DNA from: Seriola aureovittata | Taxonomy: Eukaryota > Chordata > Actinopteri > Carangiformes > Carangidae | Reading direction: 5' to 3' | Assembly: GCF_021018895.1 (NCBI RefSeq) | Contig: NC_079369.1 | Location: 8,377,694 to 8,441,693, forward strand | Length of the DNA: 64,000 nucleotides | Shown here: piece after piece, positions 46,881 through 59,448 of the stretch | Layout: every line of letters begins with the position of its first letter | Position numbering within the stretch: position 1 is the first letter of the stretch | The notes under the pieces: model-generated | The model's database searches: none | What the model was told of the DNA's origin: nothing | The model's input: only the letters and a program-made list of their open reading frames with translations | Position numbers and translations under genes: made by a program

Positions 46881-49800
46881 TCCAGTTATATATTCACTAT
46901 AGAGACAAGAGGGTGTAGAAGGCAAGTAGCACTGGTGGTGTGGAACCAAGCCAGACTGGCTTTATTTACATTCAAGTAAGGGGAGCTGAGCAGAGAGCTG
47001 ACATGACCTGACACGGTTCATGGTTCCACTAGTAGGGCTGGCTGTGCCTCCACCTCAAGCCCGGGACCCTGGGGTCAAAATTCTCTGCAGCTTCTCCAAG
47101 ATGAAGGCGGCTGGAGAAACATGTGACTCTGGCCTCTGTTTTAAATCCTGCATTCTAGGATTTACTTAAGATAAGGGGAGCGCAAAATGGGAACTTATAA
47201 CTTGAGGCGATAGATGAAGAATTCAAGTGGGAGTAAAAAAAAAAAAAAAAGTATGTATGCACAAGGAATCAGATTTCCACATTTCCAGACATATGATCGA
47301 GCTGCAGTATATCATTTTTATCTGAAGATTTATTTGGAAACAGGTGCTCCTCCTTTGGCCGAGCTGCCAGGCACTGAAGGAGCACTCAGTCTCCTCTCTG
47401 TAACATCTGATTCACATGAACTATAATTTCTGCTTGCCAAATGACAGATCCAAAGGTCAGTGATGTGGCTGTGTCAAATGAGGGTCGTGAGAAAAGCAGA
47501 AAGGAGCACGTGCCTAAAATTAGATGAATGTCAAAATTTGCTCCGCTTCTTTCTCAAGAACAGAAACATGTGAGAGGAGTCACTTTGCTCTAAGTGCAAT
47601 TGCAGGTCTCTCAGTGAAACAGAATTTCCTCTTTACTTCATTTCAACATTCTTCTCCCCCCCCGAATCTCTCTTCCTTTTATTCCTCCCGAATCCATAGG
47701 AATTTCATTCGATGAGACCGTGATGTGAGTGGTGTGTGCATGTCTGGAGTCTGTGTGACCCCATCAGCGCTGAGCAGAGCGGGGAAGAACAGAGTCGACT
47801 GGCCACGGGAGCCGAAAGCCCTGTGGGACCCAGATTCTGGCCCAGGATCCAGGACCGTTCTGCACCACATTGGATCTTGGGCTGTAACTCACCCTCTGTC
47901 TGTGGTTTGGGATGGTGTGGAGGTAGGGGTGAATAGCAGGTCAGCCATGGAAAAGTTTGCTTTATTGTCTGTCTAAGAGAATGAAGGATAGAGGGAAGAG
48001 AGGGAGAAAAAGAGAGATAGAGGGATGGTAGGAGGTGACGGTGGATGGGAGAGGAGGGAGGTTTGGTGGTTGGGCGAGAGAGGAGCAAAAGAGGGAGGAA
48101 AAGGATTGAATTAAAAAGAAGGACAGATGAAGAGGGTTTGACATGAAGGGAGATGGAGAAAAAAAATGTGTAAAGTCTGTAGGTAGAGAGGTGGACACCT
48201 CAAATTCCATATGTCATTCTCCTTCATCTGTGATTTTCAGCTTTTCCATATGGCAGACTGAAAAAACGCTTCCGCTCAGCAGAATGGCTGTAAACACATA
48301 GCTATGTTTAAAGCGGAGCCAATACGCTTGACACAGTATTTGTATTAAGCAGCGGATCAAACGCAGCTCCTCCAGTATGTATGCGTTCTGCACTATAGGT
48401 GAAGGGCTCATGAAAGCTATAGTGAAGTGAGTGCACTTGACAGTTTTGAAGTGCCCGTACAGAATAGCACTGATAGGGACACTCACACACAATGAGGAGA
48501 ATACGAAACTATCATGCACATAAGCGGATTTGTAGAGTTTTCTAGGTTATCAAACGAGATGATTTCTACCAGATTTTGGGTGTCAAAGTTCTTCACTGAA
48601 AGTGATTGATGAGTGCTCTGTAATTGTCCATTGTGAGGAGATGTCAGAGGGAGACGGCATGTCACCTCGCAGTGAGAGTAAAAGAGCCGGCAAATGGAAG
48701 TGATTACATCTAATATTCTCCATCTGGGAGTGATTGCCTCAGAAGACGAGTTTCAAAGAGGAGTACGGCAGGGAGAAAAGAACGAGGCAACAGTAATTTG
48801 CACAGGATTTACAAATCTCCTGAATCGAATTTGGGAATCTTTGTGCACATCTTGTTCTATTCCCTCAAGACAATCACTCATGAAATGCACGCACACATGC
48901 ATAAACAGCTCTACACAAATAACTCACACTGGTATATTACACAGATGCGTTCTCGGATGGGAGATAACATGTTGCAAAACCTCTCACAATCACAGAGAAT
49001 CAAGTTGTAATATTCCCTGCAGCAAGTCGGCTTTTGAGGCTCACACATCAATACTCAATATATTTCACTGTCTGTCTGCGAGCAATCACAAACCACCCAA
49101 GAAATGGTTGCCAGTGTGTCAGAGCAGAACTGGAGCCAGGTCAGAAGTGATCAAAGACTCCTGAAGAGAGAGAGGGGGGGGGTTATCTGGTCCCAATTAC
49201 ATTCAATCATGGGAAATTGGCAAAGTGCAACGCGAGAGAGAAGATCTTCATGATGAGAGCAGGAGGCCAGATGAGCCGAGGTGGTCCGCCGACATTTCTG
49301 ACTTCACAGAGAAGATGGGAAAATGAAGATTGGGACTCTAGTCAAGATTATTTTCCCCTTATTTTATTTGGAGTATTTTCTCTACCTTGCTGTGTTGTGG
49401 GTCTCAGTGACACTGACCTACTATTTTATTTTCACTCTGAATTTTTCATAGTTGGTCTACATGGATAAATGAAAAGAACGTCAACATGATGTTGACTGCA
49501 GAAGAAATGAAAAAAAAAACACTTTGAAGAGATAAAAGTGGATAAAACCTGACAAACCAGAACTACATGTATGTAATAAAAACAATATAATAAAAGCTGC
49601 ATTTGAGTTATAGACCTAAACACCACATTAAAAACAATATGTTATATGTATATGCATGACTATTTTTCATCATCAGTTACACAATGACAAAAGACCAATA
49701 ATGCTCCTTTACACAGACGATTTAGGGGTCGACATTAATAATCTTTGTGGTACTTTGATGGAGGCTTAATATCAGTTTGGTCTCTGTGCATTCAGTTTAC

Positions 49801-50639
49801 ACACTAGTCCAGTGGCTACCCACTACGTACAGGAACTGGAGTTGAAATAATAATAATTATTATTATAACTTAAAAGGTTATTTACATATTGTATATTGGG
49901 GTCACACTACATTCAGCAATCACCATGGTTAGGGTTAGGATAGGACTTAATGCAGTCATTGGGGATGAGGTTATGTTCACTGCTGATAGTCAACACATCC
50001 AAACTGCAGCCTGGCTGTTTGTTAAACCACAACATCTTGTTTTCTTTTTCTACACAGGTAAAATACATATAAGATGTAATTATAAAATGTAACTTGTGGA
50101 TATGGAGCTGGACTGAGCAACAAAAGTCAAGTAACATGTAGTATGACTAATTACTTTGCTGGAAAATAACATGTCTTTCTTTTCTTTTTTTTATGAGAAA
50201 TGTGTTAAATGTTTCAACCAACTCAACCATTACTGCCATTAAAATGTTCTGTTACCTAAACTATGAGCGTGACTCCTTCATTAATGGGTTCACAATAAGG
50301 GAGATCAGGACATGAAAACTATTAAGAATGAAGGATTTAAATAATTAGCTGTTGATAGGCATGACAATGTCTGATAAGTTAAGGAAACTTTAAAAGATGA
50401 TCAAGCTCAAACAAAGGCTCCTCTTTGTACACAAAGGCATTGAACAGACTACATTTCCCCACTTAATGAATGCTGATAAAGTGAGAGGAGATAACCAAAC
50501 AGGCATAACAAAAGGGATTTCTCTCACTGAAGGTTTCACTCTGATTTGTCAAGTAGTTCCTTCTCCCCTCTGATTGGTCAGGAGCGCTCGCCAAAGAATG
50601 CCAACAAAAAAGTGACCCTCCAGTGAGCACCTCCTCCCT
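46881..50639. other. Gene-free intergenic DNA
   Basis: Several ORFs of 60-156 codons occur but overlap on both strands without domain or splice support. A purine-rich block lies at 47980-48180 (GGAGGG and AGAGAG words). The stretch 48640-48830 is non-repetitive. Small alternating AT runs lie near 49845-49870. Confidence 0.45.
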
Positions 50640-50780
50640 CAAATCCCTCCATCCCCCACCTCACCCTCCCTGCTCCGTGTCCCTGACCCATCCCCCCTTC
50701 CTTCTACCGGCCACCCCTCCCCAACCCTTCTCCTCTACCACCTCTCTCCCTCCCTCTACCCTCTCTCTCGTTCTCTCCCA
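50640..50780. repeat. Polypyrimidine tract
   Basis: About 140 bases that are nearly all C and T, with scattered A, from CCTCCTCCCTCAAATCCC to CCCTCTCTCTCGTTCTC. Confidence 0.8.
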
Positions 50781-51060
50781 GTTGCCTCACGGCTTGCTGT
50801 GACCCATCTTGCACCTCCCGAAGCCCACAACAGACGCTTGGTGTGTGAAGAAGGTCAGGAGTTCAGGCTTGGCTGAGGCTCCATCCCTCCCTCTGCACAG
50901 AGGAGGCCTGCCCTGCGGGTTTATAATTATCTGCCGTTGGCATTCAGCGCAGGTTCAAGCACAGTGCAAGCGCTGGCACCAGCGTGGGGGGATGCGCTTG
51001 GCTACACACTTGGTGATTAGTTGTCCCTAATTGTCAGTTCCTTGTTCCTTTTTACCTTTC
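50781..51060. other. Candidate regulatory or conserved non-coding segment
   Basis: A GC-balanced block with GGGTTTATAATTATCTGCC, GCACAGTGCAAGCGCTGG and GATTAGTTGTCCCTAATTG, lying between pyrimidine tracts. The ORF across it (50809-51030) has no domain. Function is a guess. Confidence 0.25.
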
Positions 51061-52865
51061 TCTCCCTCTCCCTGTATCTCTCCCCCTTTACCAGTTAGAG
51101 CATCAACATAAAACTCGCACTTGGTTTATTGCCCCCCCACCCAAAAAAAAAAGAAAAGAAAAAAATTGTATTTCACTGTTCTTTGGATCAGTCTTGCAAC
51201 ATTTTATAATTCCTCTCACAAAAAGCAAATGCCTTCTTTCTGGCATCTGGTTCCTTCTCACAGATTCATACATCCCACAACTCTGATCAGTGTTCTACAT
51301 TTGGACTGACAAGAACACGCCGTGCCCGGCTATCAATGTGTCCTCTCACTGGCACACAGGTAATATTTAAATAGTTGGAAATCCTTTATTCTTGACCCAG
51401 TGTGGATGATTAATGGATGCTGTTTTATGTCCCATTGCCTTTTATGATAAATTTAAATGTGTAAGTTACTAATTCAAGGTTGTCTATAAAATCCTTCCAA
51501 GTCAAGAGATGAGGAGAACAAAAGTTATACATCCTTCACAGATGGTCTGTATGAGCCACAGTCACTGACATGGGAAAACCAGGTGGCCTTGAAGTTGCTG
51601 TATTCTTGTCTACATGTGTTTATGTCTTCCACCAAAATAACTATTCTTCACACTCACCTTAAAGTTGTGGTGTTTTTTGTTTTGTTTAGTTTTTTTCAGG
51701 ATTTAGCAGGAGCGTGTGGTTTTGCATGCTTTAGTCCGTTCCGGCTATCTTCAACATTAAAACGAACACAACCCTTTTTTCTCAAATGTTGTATACAGAC
51801 TTTATCTTGTGTTCACTGCAGGTTTTAACCCGTTTTGTGGAGTAACTGAGTCGGTTCCACTCAGAGGTGAATGTGTGCCTTCCATCAGGCATTTATATTG
51901 GCATTGACAGGCAGTTTGATAAATGACATTGGATAAATCCATTCCTCAATGCCTTCAGAGATGTCTCCGCGCCATTAGTCACTCACACTAGAGATCTCTG
52001 CAAGAGTCCATCATTGCTGCTCTGAGAAACACATCTGCAGACCTTGAGACAGACCCTGAAATGGGCTGACAACTGAACCAATACTGTTGGGGGCTGCTGG
52101 GGGAAAAGAAAGAGAGGAACAGCAGTCAGGCAGATGTGGGGCCTGGATGGCTGCCAAGCAGCGCCCTGTCATCCTACAACAGACCCTTCATCTCAATATG
52201 AGTGAGGGAGAGAGAGAGAGAAAAGGAAAGAAAGAAAGAGAGAGAGAGAGAGATGTGGAAAACAGCAGGGAGTAGGAGGAGGAAGGGGGGACATGGATAG
52301 ATTTTGTACAAAGGCTCCATGACTATTCCTCCATCTGAGAACATCCTCTAAAGCTCCTGGCATCATTACACCGTGACTGCACACCCACAGTTCAATCAGC
52401 AGTGCCAGCTGATGTTAAGAAGAAAAAAACAAATTGAATTTGAAATAATTTATTGTGCAAACACCTCGCTGAATGTAGCACCTTGAATGGCCTATTATTC
52501 TTTGACATTTTAGTGGAAAGTAGAACTAGTCCTATGAGCCTTCAATAAAAATCTATATTTAACGCTCGCACAGATGGTTGGAATAAAAACCCACATTTGC
52601 CCCTCTTCCCCTCCATTTTTGGTGCAAGGAAGAAGTTGAGATTTTTGCCAATTTCCAAGAGCTATGTGAGATGAGACATGGACTTTTGACAGGTGTTTGT
52701 TTGAATATCAAACAGAGCCACGGAGGCCTGCAGATGGCAGGCAGATTGCATTCCAGACAGAGGCTTCAGTCTGGGGTTAGAGCAGTGGGGGGGAGCCCAT
52801 CTTTGCTCTTCTATGGTTCTCCAGGGGAATGGATGCACAAACCTCTTGTCTGCATGACTATCACT

Positions 52866-52897
<32 letters not shown>

Positions 52898-53541
52898 GGC
52901 CTTCATCACTGGAACAGACGTCGTAGACAGCCTGTCCACTCTGGAGCAGAGCACTTTTCCATGAGCTGTGTGCAGAGATGGGCACAGTGTTAGGTCACAA
53001 CTGAAGATATATCTTTGTATTTATGTATTATATCCATGTACAGTATTTAAAGTTCCTCTCCAGACATGTTTTCAACTACAAAAATACTCTGCTATAATTT
53101 ATATTTTGTTTAACATGGTTTTAAAAAAAAAAAAATGGAAAACTGGGCTGGTAGCACATCTACACTTACTTCCTAATTGAAAAATCTGGCTAGGTTGGCA
53201 GGTGAAAGAGCAGTGTGCATCAAGATGGATAGAGTTAGAGGAAACATTGGAGAGGCTCAGTCACATGTTTGAGCCTCAGTCAGACCCAGACTCAGACGAG
53301 GAGTCTGTTGTGCACCAAAATCAGCGACTATAGCAGACATATCAGGACAGTTAGCGCAGTTAGCATCTTCTATTTCTTTATGTTGTTAGTTAGATTTAAC
53401 AGTGGCAGACATTGCATTGACATTTTATTTCACTTATGTCTTATATATTGTTTACAACCTGTCTGATAGAAAAGATGGTCAAAACAATAAGACCCAAATT
53501 GCAATAAAGCACAATTTTTTTTAACAAAATCAGATGATTAG
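51061..53541. other. Gene-free intergenic DNA
   Basis: It includes a purine-rich GAGA stretch at 52205-52255 and an (ATC)n run at 52866-52897. The ORFs across these are low-complexity artefacts. Confidence 0.45.
52866..52897. repeat. (ATC)n microsatellite
   Basis: About ten ATC units. Confidence 0.95.

Positions 53542-53634
<93 letters not shown>
53542..53634. repeat. (TAGA)n microsatellite
   Basis: About 23 uninterrupted TAGA units. Confidence 0.97.
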
Positions 53635-55919
53635 CTCATTACTAGAGGAAGACAGAGAGATCATCTTTAGTTTTGGGGGACTGAAGTCAAAGCTGTTGTT
53701 TTAGTCTTGATTTTCCCATCTGGGTTTCTGGCTGGCTGGCTGATGGCCTGGTTAGCGGGCTAACTGACTGATTTGCTGGAGAAATAAAATGAGAGTGGGA
53801 GGAAGGTATGAATAGCTGGCAAGGTGCACCCTGGTGAGTCAACAGACACTGGGCACTGCCAGAAAAGCTCCATGTGCTGTGGGCTAATGCAGAAGAAAGT
53901 CAGGTTGTTTGCTCAAGCCTGCATGAGCCTGCACAAAGCTTAATTGTGCATTCTTATTACTTTAAAATATATTTTCATGGTTGTTTGTTACAAGCCTGTC
54001 ATGAACAACGCAGCGCTCAGTTGTGGAGTGACTAAAAAGTATAAAGGACTGGAAATAGTCAAGAAGAGGTGAGAGGCCTGAACACAGGCTTGTGTCGTTC
54101 CTGTAGACGGGCCCCGAAGAACACAGCCAATGTCAACAGGAGCCAGGCCGCAGCTTGGTGCTCCTCCCAAGCATACATCACCTGTTTGGGGCTTATTACA
54201 TAACCTCTTCAGAGAACAACTGGTTGAATGTGGTTCTGTTGCTTCTACTGGTTTTTATTCTACAGACTTAACTTCTGCAGCTGTATCTCTGTTCACCTCC
54301 ATACAGGTTCTCTGTGTCCAGTAACAGCTTAGGAACTGAACCAGCAAGAATAAAACCCCAAAGGTAAGGGCAAGGTTCTTCTTTTTTGTGTTATTTTTTG
54401 TAGAATGGGGAGGTTTTTTTTTGTTTTTTTTTTTTAAAGCAATTCAAGACCATCTGCACTTTTAAGACAAAAAAAGTAGTCCACACAACGTGTACCAGAT
54501 GTGCTTTTAGGCTCCACAGCCAAGTCTCCATCAGCAGCTTGCACTCTCCTTCCCTTGAGGGTGGCAGGCCAGCAGCATGCATAATGCCTGAGCTGTTTCA
54601 TGCAACAGGTAGCCTCAATTTCCACATTCAGCCCCACAGCTTTCTGCAGATCTCTCACTGTGAACAAACCCAGAGAGGAGAGGAGAGTCTGCTCACCCTG
54701 CAGCTCCATTGTGATCGCCCCCATGCTACTTTCTACTGTAACAATGACCTGTGGATGAATACACAGCCTCCAGCCCCAGCCCCCTCCTTCCGCTGACCCC
54801 GACCCACGCTAAGGTAAAGACTTGGGGTTATTTTCTTAACCTTTATACAAGACAAATAGAACTTCTAGAGAGAGGATCTTGGACCTCATTTGTCTTTTAA
54901 TTCTAAAAAGATTGCCAAGGAGGGGGATACACTGGCTGGAATTTTGACTCCCATCTTTCCAGGAGTTGGGGAAGCGGGTCGGACGCTAGTCAAGTAGAAC
55001 TGAGGACTTAGTGGCTTTTAACCAGGGGGCTTCTCTCTTTAAGTCAGACAACTTCAATCAAGTTTCCTGAGAGTTGTTCCCCCTATAAACACGGAAAGTT
55101 TTCATTGTACTTTTGCTCTGACAGAAACCACATGACATGGGTAATTGTGAAAAGCCAATAAAATAGCCCACATGCTAATTCTGGCCTGACATTATGACAA
55201 CAGAATGTGACCACATATGGTAAACAAATTGAAACAAGTGATTCCTGCCGCACATCTGTAATTCAAGAACAGTGATAATATCTGGTAATATCATTCAAAT
55301 CTCAGGGGTTAAAATTTTGTGCCAAAGAGGCAGTTATTGAGCCTCACCCTGTCTGTGGTTGGTTAAGTCTACTTATCTACGAAAAAAAAGAGTTCAAGGT
55401 GAGGAAAGCCCCTGAAACAAACACAAACTTTGAACAAAGGAAGGATGGAGGAATCCTTGCTGAAAGAATGTGACTCCTCTTTCAACTGTTGGTATGCTCG
55501 CGGCACCTCCTGTCAGGAGAAGAAAAATCCCAGGAAGAAACAAACTGAAGAAATGCAAAACAATGCCAACCTCCTGCTGCCTGCCGATTGATTGATTAGG
55601 ACTTGTCGCATTTCACTCCTTTTCAAACTGCTGAAGGCACTGAAAGGGTAAGTTTAGACCTTTGGGTGAATTCACATGAAGACAAGACAGTTAAAAAACA
55701 TAAAGTTATAATACCTAAGATTTTCATTAAATCAAACCTAATTTTTTATACTAGTTATCAAAGCATTTCAACAATAGCCATTCCAACTTACTGTATTCAC
55801 ATTCAGTAATTACCTCTCTGTATACTAGTTAATGGCAGGGTCCACCATTCCTGTGCTGGATTCAAATTGCCTTCACACATTCACCAGAAACAATGCACTG
55901 CAAAAATGTCCTGTCAAAT
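53635..55919. other. Gene-free intergenic DNA
   Basis: No splice-supported ORF. ORFs at 54434-54724 (minus) and 54539-54796 (plus) overlap antisense and look accidental. Confidence 0.45.
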
Positions 55920-56440
55920 ACAAGTGAAGCCAAGTTCAAAGTGCTTCGTAGATGACTGATAAACCAAAAAAAAAAACACAAATCAAATAAGAAAGCGGAC
56001 AATGAGATACAGGAAAGTTGATTTTAAAAGCAACAAATATGTTAAAAGACAGAAGAAAACACCAGTATAATAATATAAAAAACAAAATATCATAAAAATA
56101 GAATGAAATACAATTTACAACATACACAACAAAATAAGAGAATAAAATAAAGTGAGTTATTCCTAAAAGCTATACTTAATAAAAAGCCGGGCTGAAGAAG
56201 TCCATTTTGAGTTTATGTTTAAAGATTTCAACACTTTCGGCTTCTCTCAGGTTCTCAGCGCGGAGCATAAAAGCTAAAAGCTGTCTTACCAAAGGTTTTA
56301 GTCTTGGTTCACAGAATGTAAGCAATGTCAGAGCTGTATTAAGTGTTTATGCTAATGCGAGCCAAACATTGCTGTGGCTAACTCACGGAAACAGGCTGCC
56401 GTTTATTGTGAAGCAATCACATCATCAAAAATGATTCTGT
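55920..56440. repeat. Probable decayed dispersed repeat
   Basis: CAAAGTGCTTCGTAGATGACTG, an A-rich middle, and AGCATAAAAGCTAAAAGCTGTCTTACC resemble pieces of a common fish repeat with AAAGTGCTT and GGAGCATAAAAGCTGAA words. Shown in parts; class not known. Confidence 0.4.
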
Positions 56441-57479
56441 TCGTCAAAATCATTTTTATAATTTTAAGTTTTTGACAGCAGGTCATTTTGAAACTTGTGC
56501 ATGGAGTCATCAGAGTGAGCTGTTAGATGTTAAGCTGCAGATGACAGGCTGCATAGCTCTTCAGCAAGGTCACCAATGTTAGTGTTCTGCGGAAAACTTG
56601 CTGCAATTATTTTTTGACACAAAGTGAGTTTGTTTGGCTGCACGGTAAACAGTTGCTCCTCTGTTGTGTTTCTGACAAAGTAGTTGCTCATTGAGTGTTT
56701 GCTGTAGTATTAAACCATACTTCATGTTACTATGGTAACCATCAGTGTCGCCTAATTAAGCAGGACTGAAATATTAAGGATTAAAACTTTAACAGAGTTG
56801 AAAATGTGCAAACTAAGTTATAATTTAAGTTTAGGTCCTAGATCCATTTTATAAAATAAGCCATTTCTAAGTTTTCACACCTTTTTTTTCAAGCATGAGA
56901 AAATCTTAGCACTATTTTCAAACCCCTTTCGTAAGAAAAGATTTGAGGTATACACAAAGCCGCTTGTTGGCTTATTTGTTCTTTTCTTCTTGTTTTCTTT
57001 TCCTCTCCTCAAGCTGCAAGTCTTTAGTCAGAGCTTTGCTTTGACAGGTGAAGATCAACCGGAGTCATCACTATTGGCAACCATGTGGGATTGGAGGAGA
57101 GAGGTGGTCGCGGGGTCAGCGGCAGCAGAGTTATTCTATACCTACGCAATAACACACGACTGGGGCAGAGTTCACAACATGCTTTTATCCTCTTCCTACA
57201 AACACACTGCAGCACTATTTCATATTTAACTCCAGAGACATCAACAAGAGAACCTCTACTTATTTGTACCTGTTTTTATTCCGCTCACCTGTCAACAGGA
57301 AATGATGAATGGCAACAATAAAAGAAGGCCTACCTGTGTTAACTTATTGTGTTAGCTTTCATTTCAAGCGTGCCATTACAAGAAGACAACTATCCTGTAT
57401 CCTGTTTTCCTGTTTTGATGAATGGTCAGTGAGGAACAGTTGAGCCTAACTGACTTCCGCTGCAGACACTTAAAAAACA
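56441..57479. other. Intergenic DNA, nothing recognised
   Basis: Short ORFs only. Confidence 0.4.
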
Positions 57480-57700
57480 GTGGTTGGAACGATTAAGCCG
57501 CAATCACATTTGTAATTATGATAATGTCAATTGAGCTTGTCAAGGATGAATAATTTCAGGGGAGACAGTAAAATATACCTAACAAGGCTTTTCTCAGCGG
57601 TAAACATGGGGCTTTTAAAACTGTAATTAGCCTTTTAATGTCTAACACATGGCTTACAAGCCATCCATGGGCCCAACTTCCCTTCTCTCAACCACTTTCC
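57480..57700. other. Candidate conserved non-coding element
   Basis: Non-repetitive AT-balanced DNA with several homeodomain-type words: TTTGTAATTATGATAATG, GTCAATTGAGC, CTGTAATTAGCC and TTTTAATGTC. No coding frame. Confidence 0.3.
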
Positions 57701-58439
57701 CCGTCTCTCTGTAGGACACACTTTTCACATAGCTGGAAATCTAACCACACAAATAGGAAGCTCTCTCAGTGGGGTCGGGGGTGAGCACAGGCAAGCGTAA
57801 TTCAGCAATTGTGGGACAAATTGTTATTTTCCTGTGCTTAAAATAGACAAGCAGGAGATGCAATAAAACATTCTTACTGGGTTTACCTAGGGCTGCATGC
57901 ACTGGATTGAATGCCAAACATTTTCTTGAATTTTATGTGCATTTTTTGTTAATTAGTAACCTAAAATGTAAATAGAAATGCTTTGTCTTCACTGCAATGC
58001 CTCTAAAAAAGACAAGATCTGTAACTAACGAATGTAGCACCCTGCTCCCAAACCACCAACAATGCAGCCAGCTCTTTCTCTCCCACAACTGCCCCTTATG
58101 CATCCTCTCTATGCACCCACCCAAAGTGTTCAAGAATTCCCCCTTGAGAGACAGACACAGATAATTGGTCACAGATTTTTGTTGGCAGGACACAAAGGGA
58201 CCTCCTATTCACCCCTGTGCAGCTGTCTACTTCCCATTCTCCCATCTCTGCTCCCCACTTGTTGAGTCCCCTCTAACGGTTCCCCCACCGCCGCCGCTAC
58301 CACCAGTGGACCAGAGCAGAGCTGCTCCTCATCCCCAAAACACAGCCCCTTTCACTGCCACAATAAAGCCATCAGGACACATGCCTCTCATGACCCTGAC
58401 CTAAAGTTCTAGCCTCCTTACGCCCCAAGGCCTCGGTGA

Positions 58440-58560
58440 CATCTATGAGACCTTCGAGTCTGTTACCAGTTCCCTTTGATAAAAGCTGCTCCACTAATTA
58501 GGGAGCCACTGGCCTTGATCAAAGCACCTGTGTGTGATGACTCAAAGTGTTTTCACAACC
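58440..58560. promoter_or_regulatory. Candidate enhancer with clustered TCF/LEF-type words
   Basis: CTTTGAT (58474-58480), TAATTAG (58495-58501), ATCAAAG (58518-58524), CACCTG E-box (58525-58530) and TCAAAG (58542-58547) lie within 75 bases. The word cluster is seen; enhancer function is inferred. Confidence 0.25.
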
Positions 58561-59448
58561 AGGATCTTGTCCATGATGACACAGTGTAAATCCTTTTTTG
58601 ATATGGTTATGTAGTAGTATAATCTACTGTATGAACAGGGAACTCTTCGTGTCTGCATCTGTTTAGACAGCGCATCTATGGCGGCAGGATGGTGCCACCA
58701 GAATTACTATAAACTGTTTCAGTCATAAATTATAGAATATTTATAATGTTCCAGCTAATATAAATAGGTGTGGGTTCGAATCAAAACTTCTCACACCAGA
58801 CTGGTATACTGTGTAAAAAATGGATTGATGACAATACTTCTTTTCTTTGTTCACTGTGAAGGTAATACAAGTATTTAATCTTCAAGCTCAGAAAATGCAA
58901 CAACACACTGAAATGTTTGTAGCATTTCCACTGTGTAAAGGAAGTATTTATTATGACTCTACACCCAATAGCATCTCATCCATGACCACTCAACAGATTG
59001 ATTACTATGTTCCTCTTAGCCCTTCATATTTGGGTTATATTTCAATATAATTCAACCAATGAAATTGATATACTACATATGTTCACTATATTAACATATT
59101 CCACATTGTCTAGGTGTTTTTCACCACAAGCATCTACAAAAACAGGACAGAAGAGCAGAGTTAGATTATGGCATCCTGGTCCAGTTTAATTCCTCTCCAC
59201 ACAGACTTTTGAGTGTGTGTAGGAGTCACAAGTCTATGTTGAATTAAACTAAGCCTTACCAGCATCTTTCAATGCTACAGTATGCTAAATATATGCACAA
59301 AATACTGGCTGATGAATGTAATCAGTTTTGCATGTATTTGGTCATGAACCAAAGTGCTGCACAAATATAAATTTTCACCTGATAAATGTGCCAGATGAAA
59401 TATCATGGCAATGCATCCATGCAACAAGTCGGTCACACTGACAAAAAT
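58561..59448. other. Intergenic DNA, nothing recognised
   Basis: AT-rich with short ORFs only. Confidence 0.4.

Noticed and set aside
47705..48088. 127-codon minus-strand ORF
   Set aside because: Overlaps ORFs on both strands in a purine/pyrimidine-biased stretch; no domain and no codon pattern of a real gene.
48694..49164. 156-codon + strand ORF
   Set aside because: No family resemblance and no start context or splice evidence; a second frame is open over much of it. Probably chance in a balanced non-coding region.
54434..54796. Antisense-overlapping ORFs of 96 and 85 codons
   Set aside because: Both strands open over the same bases with no recognisable domain.
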